Assembly: GCA_016720655.1 (NCBI GenBank)
Contig: JADKKE010000012.1
Coordinates: 56,969 to 120,968, forward strand
DNA: 64,000 nucleotides
Source: Bacteroidota bacterium
Lineage (GTDB): Bacteria; Bacteroidota; Bacteroidia; AKYH767-A; 2013-40CM-41-45
Reading direction: 5' to 3'
Each line of letters begins with the position of its first letter. Positions within the stretch are counted from its first letter, which is position 1. The translations under genes and the position numbers were made by a program. Below the pieces are notes generated by a model. The model did no database searches. It was not told the DNA's origin and worked only from the letters and a program-made list of their open reading frames with translations. Below are positions 58,253-64,000 of the stretch, piece after piece.

Positions 58253-59185
58253 TTAACCGATCAATCCTCTGCCTGTTTTAACAATTTTTCCTTGTTCCTT
58301 GTAATCCAGCGCAAGTTTATCGATCACTCCATTTACAAATTGTTTACTCTTAGGTGTACTGTACTCTTTCGAAATATCGATGTATTCGTTGATTGAAACT
58401 TTTACAGGTATTCCGGGAAAATTAACCAACTCTGACAATGCCATCTTCAATATAAGAATATCCATCAATGCAATCCTGTCCACTTCCCAGTTCTTCGTTC
58501 GCTCACTGATCGCGGATTCGTATTCTTCGTTGTTAATGATCGTTTTATTGAATAGAGTACGAACAAACAACCGGTCATCTTCTTCGTCCTTGTACAAAGG
58601 TGTGAACTCTAATTTACCGGAATCATAGAAGGTCCGGATATTCCGGATGATGATATGGCAAATGAAATCAAAATCGTCCAGCCAGAATATATTCTCCTCT
58701 TCAATTTCGTGCTGCAATGCTTCAGAAGAGAGGAAATATTTACGAACTACCTCACAAAGAAAATCTTTTTCACTCGAATTTTCAATGGTAAGCATACTTC
58801 TGTACTCGTCGGATTTTTTAATTTCCAAATACAATTTACGAACCAAATCCTGACGCGTCTGCCAACTGAGCTTTGTCTTTTTAATTGCATCCGAGAAATT
58901 CTTGTTTTGTTCCAACTCCTGAATAAACTTTAATTCATGCAGTCGGATCTTCGCATTCAATTCTTCTTCTTTTGGGAAAAACTTCAAATGCAAATCATCG
59001 GCATCTGTCTGATCCACATAGGCAAGTTCCTTCAACAAAAGCAAAATAAAAACATAAAGCTCGTGAACTTTATCAATTGCCCTGTACAATTCCCGTTCAG
59101 CGGTAGGCAAATCCGTTTTCTCCGCCTGGAAAAATGCATAAAGAGCCTGAAGCACTTTTATTCTTAATTGTCTTCTGCTGAGCAT
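58253..59185 (-). CDS. nusB: Transcription antitermination factor NusB
   Basis: A 310-aa protein with the NusB helical core in its C-terminal part (RTLFNKTIINNEEYESAISERTKNWEVDRIALMDILILKMALSELVNFPGIPVKVSINEYIDISKEYS). The N-terminal half is an extension common in Bacteroidota NusB. NusB binds boxA RNA with NusE to prevent termination in rRNA operons. It is the first gene of the conserved set leading to coaE. Confidence 0.9.
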   Translation of the reverse strand: MLSRRQLRIKVLQALYAFFQAEKTDLPTAERELYRAIDKVHELYVFILLLLKELAYVDQTDADDLHLKFFPKEEELNAKIRLHELKFIQELEQNKNFSDAIKKTKLSWQTRQDLVRKLYLEIKKSDEYRSMLTIENSSEKDFLCEVVRKYFLSSEALQHEIEEENIFWLDDFDFICHIIIRNIRTFYDSGKLEFTPLYKDEEDDRLFVRTLFNKTIINNEEYESAISERTKNWEVDRIALMDILILKMALSELVNFPGIPVKVSINEYIDISKEYSTPKSKQFVNGVIDKLALDYKEQGKIVKTGRGLIG

Positions 59186-59222
59186 GTAGGAGATTGGGTA
59201 AATAAATTCCTTTGTGTGGGAA

Positions 59223-59263
59223 GAACGAAAAATAAAAACCGGTCAGGGTGTACCCAACCGGTT
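59223..59263 (-). terminator. Rho-independent terminator after the amino-acid dehydrogenase gene
   Basis: On the minus strand AACCGGTT-GGGT pairs with ACCC-ACCGGTT and is followed by a T-rich run. The hairpin lies between the nusB start and the dehydrogenase stop (59279). Confidence 0.8.
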
Positions 59264-59278
59264 CCGTGATCATTTTAA

Positions 59279-60371
59279 TTATACGGAACGTGCAATTGCA
59301 ATGCGTTCCTCTGCAATCTTTTTGCAGCGGCAGCAGTAGTAATGTCTTCTGCTTTTGCTTTCTTAAAGATTTCTAATGTTGTATCGTAGATTTTTCAGAT
59401 TGTTCCATTGCAGTTTTGCGGTCATATCCTTTCAACTCCGAATAGACGTTGATGAGTCCGCCGGCATTGATCAGAAAATCCGGAGCATACAGAATACCTT
59501 TTTCTGTCAGCATTTTACCATGGATATTTTCATCCGCAAGTTGATTGTTTGCAGCACCTGCAACAACAGCACAACGCAGTTTATTGATGTTTTCTGTATT
59601 TAAAGTAGCTCCCAGTGCGCAGGGTGAATAAATATCGACATCCATATCATAGACAGCATCCAGGGATACTATTTCAGCTCCGTATTTGGCAGCCGTTGCA
59701 TTCAACTGCTCTTGATTGAGATCGGCAACATATACTTTTGCTCCTTGCTCAGTAACAAAACGAACCAGGTTTTCACCAACATGTCCGACACCCTGAACCA
59801 TTACCTTTTTTCCATTCAAATTATCACTGCCGAAACTTTCTTTTACTGCAGCTTTAAGTCCCATGAAAACACCATAGGCAGTAACCGGTGAAGGATCTCC
59901 ACCCCCGCCCATATTTTCCGGAAGTCCTGTAACATGTTTGGTCATTTCACGGATGTACACCATATCAGTCGTGTTGGTTCCAACATCCTCTGCAGTGATA
60001 TATCTTCCGTTCATGGATTCAATAAACTTTCCATACTTGCGAAACATCTCAGGAGTTTTATCCTTTTTAGAATCTCCAAAAATGACAGCCTTACCACCAC
60101 CCAATCCCAAGCCACTGATTGCAGCTTTGTATGTCATGCCCCTTGACAATCGGAGCACATCATTCAACGCTTCAGCTTCCGATTTATAATCCCACATTCG
60201 GGTTCCGCCAAGTGCAGGCCCCAGAGTAGTATCGTGGATAGCAATAATTGCTTTTAATCCGGTAGCTTTGTCGTAACAGAAAATGATCTGCTCGTGATCG
60301 GCAAAAGAAGGGTTACCAAACACGAAATCGGTCCCTGCTTTTGTTTCCTTTGCGTCTTTCACTTCAATCAT
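59279..60371 (-). CDS. Glu/Leu/Phe/Val dehydrogenase (leucine dehydrogenase type); two frameshifts at the 3' end
   Basis: A protein of 364 aa after correction. The catalytic region GLGLGGGKAVIFGD, the Rossmann region KKVMVQGVGHVGENLVRFVTEQGAKVYVADL, and the motif APDFLINAGGLINVYSEL fit branched-chain amino-acid dehydrogenases, which deaminate Leu/Val/Ile with NAD+. The frame as read ends early at 59373 with SEKSTIQH. Two A deletions (T5 at 59391-59395 and T5 at 59319-59323 should each be T6) restore SEKIYDTTLEIFKKAKAEDITTAAAAKKIAEERIAIARSV. A consensus promoter with a hairpin at its start site precedes it. Confidence 0.88.
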
Positions 60372-60400
60372 GAGATTAACAGGTTGGATGATTAATTTTA

Positions 60401-60419
60401 CGCTAATTTTTGATTAGCG
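60401..60419. promoter_or_regulatory. Perfect inverted repeat at the dehydrogenase transcription start
   Basis: CGCTAAT-TTTTG-ATTAGCG is a perfect 7-bp stem. On the minus strand it covers about +1 to +18 of the predicted dehydrogenase transcript, directly after the -7 box at 60430-60423. It could be an operator or a 5' mRNA hairpin. Confidence 0.6.
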
Positions 60420-60422
60420 CGG

Positions 60423-60452
60423 CAAAGGTAGGTTTATTTTTTGAGGCGACAA
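60423..60452 (-). promoter_or_regulatory. Bacteroidota-type promoter for the amino-acid dehydrogenase
   Basis: On the minus strand TTG (60452-60450), a 19-base spacer and TACCTTTG (60430-60423) match the consensus. The predicted leader to the ATG at 60371 is about 45 bases. Confidence 0.78.
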
Positions 60453-60473
60453 ACGATTGATTTAAGATTCAAA

Positions 60474-62279
60474 ATGAAGTCATTACAACATCTCAACAAG
60501 TATTTCCTGAAGTACAAATGGCATCTTGTTTTGGGTGTGATTTTCGTCGTTGCCCAGAATTTCGGTGCAATTTACCCTGCACAAGTAGTGAGAAAGTCTC
60601 TTGATGAGGTTATCGATACGATGAAAAAGATCGACTCCGGCTATTCACTATCTGCTAAAAATGAGTTGGTTACAGCTATTACACATCAGGTTTTTTTGTT
60701 CCTGCTCATCATGATTGGCGTTGCAATTTTGCGAGGAATTTTAATGTTTCTGATGCGACAGACCATTATTGTGATGTCGCGGCGGATTGAGTTCGATCTG
60801 AAAAATGAGATTTATCATCATTATCAAAGTCTGAGTTTGTCGTTTTACAGAAGGAACAATACAGGAGATTTGATGAACAGGATCAGCGAAGATGTTGGAA
60901 GGGTCAGGATGTATATAGGTCCGGCAGTGATGTATACAATCAATCTGGCAGTTCTTTTCATTCTGATCATCATTAGCATGCTCCAGGTGAATACCACACT
61001 CACACTTTATGTACTCGCTCCTCTCCCCTTGCTTTCCGTTTCCATTTATTATGTAAGCGATTTGATGAACAGAAAAAGCGAGGAAGTACAGGTGCAACAA
61101 AGTGCATTGAGTACGTATGTTCAGGAAGCATTTTCCGGGATCAGAATTCTGAAATCTTTTGTACGCGAAGAAGCATCAACAAAAGAATTTGTAAAAGAAA
61201 GTCTCGATTACCAGGAAAAAAATATGAGCCTTGTGAAGGTGAACTCTTTTTTTTATCCGTTGATGTTGTTGTTGGTCGGACTGAGCACACTCCTGACAGT
61301 CTATATTGGAGGTAGAGAAGTAATCGCAGGACGGGCAACCACCGGAAACATCGCTGAATTTATCATCTATGTAAATATTCTTACGTGGCCGGTTGCTTCA
61401 CTTGGCTGGGTTACTTCGATCATCCAACGTGCGGCGGCATCGCAGGAGCGAATCAATGAATTCCTTCATACTGTCACTGATATTTCGTCAACACACGAAG
61501 AGGAAAAAGAGTTAAATGGAAAGATTGAATTCCGGAATGTTTCTTTCAAGTATCCTGATTCCGGAATTCAGGCGCTCGATAATGTTTCGTTTGTTGTCGA
61601 ACCGGGAAAATCATTGGCCATCCTGGGTAAAACAGGTTCCGGAAAATCGACAATAGCAAATCTTATAGGAAGAATGTACGATGCTTCCGATGGATCTATT
61701 TGGGTGGACGACCAGAACATCAGACAACTTTCCTTATCCTCTCTCCGAAGACAAACCGGTTATGTACCACAGGATGTTTTTCTTTTTAGTGATACCATTG
61801 CAAATAATATTGCATTCGGATTGACAGATAGTAGTTCTCCTGCTGAACGGAAATCACTGATAGAACAAGCTGCCAAAGATGCTGTCATCCATGATAACAT
61901 CCGTTCATTTCCGAAATCCTACGAAACATTTATCGGTGAACGTGGAATTACATTGTCAGGCGGACAAAAACAAAGGGTATCGATTGCACGAGCAATTATT
62001 AAAAAGCCTAAAATTCTTCTCTTCGATGACTGTTTGAGTGCAGTAGATACACATACCGAAGAACAAATTCTCAATAATTTGAAAGGGATTATGTTTGGCC
62101 GGACTTCAATAATAATTTCTCATCGTGTATCGAGCGTTAAACATGCTGATCAGATTATTGTTCTCGACAATGGCCGTATTGTTGAACAAGGAAACCATCA
62201 TTCGCTGATGGACAAAAAAGGAATGTATTCTGAATTGTATGAAAAACAATTGCTCGAAGAAGAAGAAGCTGAACAATAA
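60474..62279 (+). CDS. ABC exporter, fused permease and ATPase (MsbA-like)
   Basis: ATG at 60474 (MKSLQHLNKYFLKYKWHL) is preferred to the in-frame start at 60441. The 601-aa protein has six membrane spans with the exporter signature NRISEDVGRVRMYIG, then an ATPase with Walker A GKTGSGKST (about residue 384), the Q-loop YVPQDVFLF, signature LSGGQKQRVSIARA, Walker B ILLFDDCLSAVD and the switch His in IISHRVSSV. It works as a homodimer or heterodimer in the inner membrane and exports a lipid or drug; the substrate is unknown. The gene is divergent from the amino-acid dehydrogenase and convergent with dnaB. Confidence 0.9.
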   Translation: MKSLQHLNKYFLKYKWHLVLGVIFVVAQNFGAIYPAQVVRKSLDEVIDTMKKIDSGYSLSAKNELVTAITHQVFLFLLIMIGVAILRGILMFLMRQTIIVMSRRIEFDLKNEIYHHYQSLSLSFYRRNNTGDLMNRISEDVGRVRMYIGPAVMYTINLAVLFILIIISMLQVNTTLTLYVLAPLPLLSVSIYYVSDLMNRKSEEVQVQQSALSTYVQEAFSGIRILKSFVREEASTKEFVKESLDYQEKNMSLVKVNSFFYPLMLLLVGLSTLLTVYIGGREVIAGRATTGNIAEFIIYVNILTWPVASLGWVTSIIQRAAASQERINEFLHTVTDISSTHEEEKELNGKIEFRNVSFKYPDSGIQALDNVSFVVEPGKSLAILGKTGSGKSTIANLIGRMYDASDGSIWVDDQNIRQLSLSSLRRQTGYVPQDVFLFSDTIANNIAFGLTDSSSPAERKSLIEQAAKDAVIHDNIRSFPKSYETFIGERGITLSGGQKQRVSIARAIIKKPKILLFDDCLSAVDTHTEEQILNNLKGIMFGRTSIIISHRVSSVKHADQIIVLDNGRIVEQGNHHSLMDKKGMYSELYEKQLLEEEEAEQ

Positions 62280-62315
62280 CAAAAACTGGATTCACCCTGG
62301 TTTACTACAGGACAA

Positions 62316-63857
62316 TTAAAAAGGCGTATCCTCAGGCATATCATTCATACGTGACCCCACAATAATTCTATTGTTTGGATAATCCGTTACACTACCACCC
62401 GGCAAAGAGTCAAAATCATTGGATTCAAGATCGGTGAATTTAGCAAGGTGATTGATAAATTTCAGTTTCACTGTATCCAGGGCTCCATTTCTGTGCTTTG
62501 CAATAATAATTTCTGCTGTGCCTTTCGTTGGATTGTTGTCTTCGTCGAATTCAATTCCATAATATTCCGGACGATAAATAAACGTTACCATATCTGCATC
62601 CTGCTCAATCGCTCCCGATTCACGCAGGTCACTCAATTGCGGACGTTTGCTTCCTCCCCTGTTTTCAACCATACGACTCAACTGGGAAAGAGCAATAATC
62701 GGAACATTTAATTCCTTGGCAATGGCTTTCAATGACCTTGAGATTGTACTGATTTCCTGCTCGCGGTTACCACTCTTTGTATCCACTTCTGCACGCATCA
62801 ATTGAAGATAATCGACGATGATGAGATCGATATTGTGCATTGCCTTCAAGCGACGGCATTTGGATCGTAAATCGAATACCGAAAGTGCAGGGGTATCGTC
62901 AATAAAAATCGGAGACTCCGATAATTTACCTGTCATACTCACCAGCTTCTCCCACTCTGCTTTATCCAGGGCTCCCTTACGTAGTTTATCGGATGATATT
63001 CCTGTCTCGGATGAGATCATCCGCTGCACCAATTGTACAGAGGACATTTCAAGAGAAAACACTGCAACCGGACGACCAAATGTGATCGCAGCATTTCTTG
63101 CCAAAGACAATACAAAAGCAGTCTTACCCATACCCGGACGGGCAGCGACAATAACCAAATCACTACGTTGCCATCCGGAAGTAATCCTGTCGAGATCTGT
63201 AAACCCGGATTGAACTCCTGTAACACCTGTCCCATGCAATCGTGCAGCTTCTATTTGTTTGTAAGCTTCACTTACCATGGTGCTCATGTCCTGGAAATTC
63301 CTGCGGATATTTCCCTGAGCAATATCAAAAAGATTTTTTTCTGCTTTGTCAAGTAACTGAAACACATCACTGGAGTCTTCAAATGCATCTTTAATCGTCT
63401 CCGAAGAAATCCGGATTAGTTCCCGTTGAATGTGTTTTTGAAGAATAATCCTCGAGTGAAATTCAATATTTGCAGCTGATGCAACACGATTGGTAAGCTG
63501 GGTGATGTAAAAGGGTCCACCCACCAGATCCAATTCACCGCTTTTCTTCAGTTCGTTCGTGACTGTTAAAATATCAATCGGTTCTGAGCGTTCAAATAAC
63601 CTTCGGATCGATTGAAATATCAGTCGGTGAGAATCCTTATAAAACGATTCGGGATTCAGAATATCGATAACCGAAGTGAGAGCATCCTTCTCCAACATCA
63701 AGGCACCCAACACAGCTTCTTCAAGATCCACAGCTTGTGGTGGCATCTTACCGAAATGTTGAGCCTGAAAAGTAGCATACGCCGATTTGTTCGTCTGCGC
63801 TGTACGTTTCCGGATTGCGGATTCACCCGTATTGGTTTGTTCACCAAATTCTGCCAT
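62316..63857 (-). CDS. dnaB: Replicative DNA helicase DnaB
   Basis: A 513-aa protein with an N-terminal DnaB domain (PPQAVDLEEAVLGALMLEKDAL), a linker and a RecA-like helicase domain with Walker A ARPGMGKTAFVLS, Walker B DLIIVDYLQLM and the arginine-finger region RGGSKRPQLSDLRESGAIEQDADMV. It unwinds the replication fork as a hexamer. No intein is present. A -7 box lies very close to its start. Confidence 0.95.
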   Translation of the reverse strand: MAEFGEQTNTGESAIRKRTAQTNKSAYATFQAQHFGKMPPQAVDLEEAVLGALMLEKDALTSVIDILNPESFYKDSHRLIFQSIRRLFERSEPIDILTVTNELKKSGELDLVGGPFYITQLTNRVASAANIEFHSRIILQKHIQRELIRISSETIKDAFEDSSDVFQLLDKAEKNLFDIAQGNIRRNFQDMSTMVSEAYKQIEAARLHGTGVTGVQSGFTDLDRITSGWQRSDLVIVAARPGMGKTAFVLSLARNAAITFGRPVAVFSLEMSSVQLVQRMISSETGISSDKLRKGALDKAEWEKLVSMTGKLSESPIFIDDTPALSVFDLRSKCRRLKAMHNIDLIIVDYLQLMRAEVDTKSGNREQEISTISRSLKAIAKELNVPIIALSQLSRMVENRGGSKRPQLSDLRESGAIEQDADMVTFIYRPEYYGIEFDEDNNPTKGTAEIIIAKHRNGALDTVKLKFINHLAKFTDLESNDFDSLPGGSVTDYPNNRIIVGSRMNDMPEDTPF

Positions 63858-63864
63858 GTTATCT

Positions 63865-63872
63865 CAAATATA
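63865..63872 (-). promoter_or_regulatory. Candidate -7 box for dnaB
   Basis: TATATTTG on the minus strand fits TAnnTTTG, but it is only 7 bases before the ATG, implying a nearly leaderless mRNA. No TTG is found at the expected distance. Confidence 0.4.
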
Positions 63873-64000
63873 CTGAATCGAAAGAATCCCGATTCTGATG
63901 TTCTTAAATTTTTCCCGAAAGGGTTGCGAAGCTAATTAAAACGTAATCTTTGAAAAAGATTGTTGATAACTAAATATCTTTGTTTCCAGAAACGAAAAAT
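63873..64000. other. Upstream flank of dnaB
   Basis: AT-rich end of the window. It has no ORF with coding character and no RNA signature; the next gene to the right is not seen. Confidence 0.4.

Overview
The window looks like ordinary chromosome from a member of the Bacteroidota. The support is: several secreted proteins ending in type IX secretion (T9SS) sorting domains, one of them a giant PKD-repeat protein with a CHU_C-type C-terminus; promoters of the Bacteroidota form TTG-N18-22-TAnnTTTG; a futalosine-pathway menaquinone gene (mqnE); and the gene order nusB-DUF1573-yajC-ybbR-coaE. I see no phage, insertion sequence, integron, CRISPR array or defence island. No genus can be named from this alone.

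Layout. 1-5 kb: the end of a CapD/FlaA1-type sugar dehydratase, a badly broken T9SS-exported protein, a hot-dog thioesterase, miaE and an unknown 158-aa protein. 5-11 kb: a GT51 glycosyltransferase with a long envelope domain, then an operon of two histidine-kinase-like membrane proteins without the usual phospho-histidine, followed by pseudouridine catabolism (psuK, psuG). 11-18.6 kb: ornithine aminotransferase, rlmD, NlpC/P60 hydrolase, PyrR-like protein, an operon of universal stress protein, CPA2 antiporter and shikimate kinase, and TerC. 18.7-27 kb: tRNA-Pro(GGG) and the 2570-aa PKD/Ig-like adhesin. 27-38 kb: a small orphan gene, prolyl oligopeptidase, a fused double D-Ala-D-Ala-ligase-like protein, a PASTA protein, a T9SS protein, RluD and mqnE. 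38-45 kb: an orphan response regulator and T9SS exoproteins (M43 protease, BNR-repeat protein). 45-51 kb: YkgJ and a DUF4199-GT2-GT4-DUF5686 operon. 51-64 kb: 4.5S RNA, transaldolase, Sua5, Nnr, an MBL nuclease-like protein, coaE, ybbR, yajC, DUF1573, nusB, an amino-acid dehydrogenase, an ABC exporter and dnaB.

Two features cut across the window. First, about ten intergenic spacers carry degenerate tandem heptamers (one octamer) that touch or nearly touch a stop or start codon. The unit differs from place to place, and the G/purine-rich strand nearly always reads into the spacer. They resemble the STRR heptamers known from filamentous cyanobacteria and are the most unusual structure here. Second, at least ten genes, including yajC and mqnE, are broken by single-base changes, mostly +/-1 in short homopolymers. 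Undoing them restores full family-length proteins, so sequencing or assembly error is likelier than real gene decay. I therefore annotate those loci over their full span.
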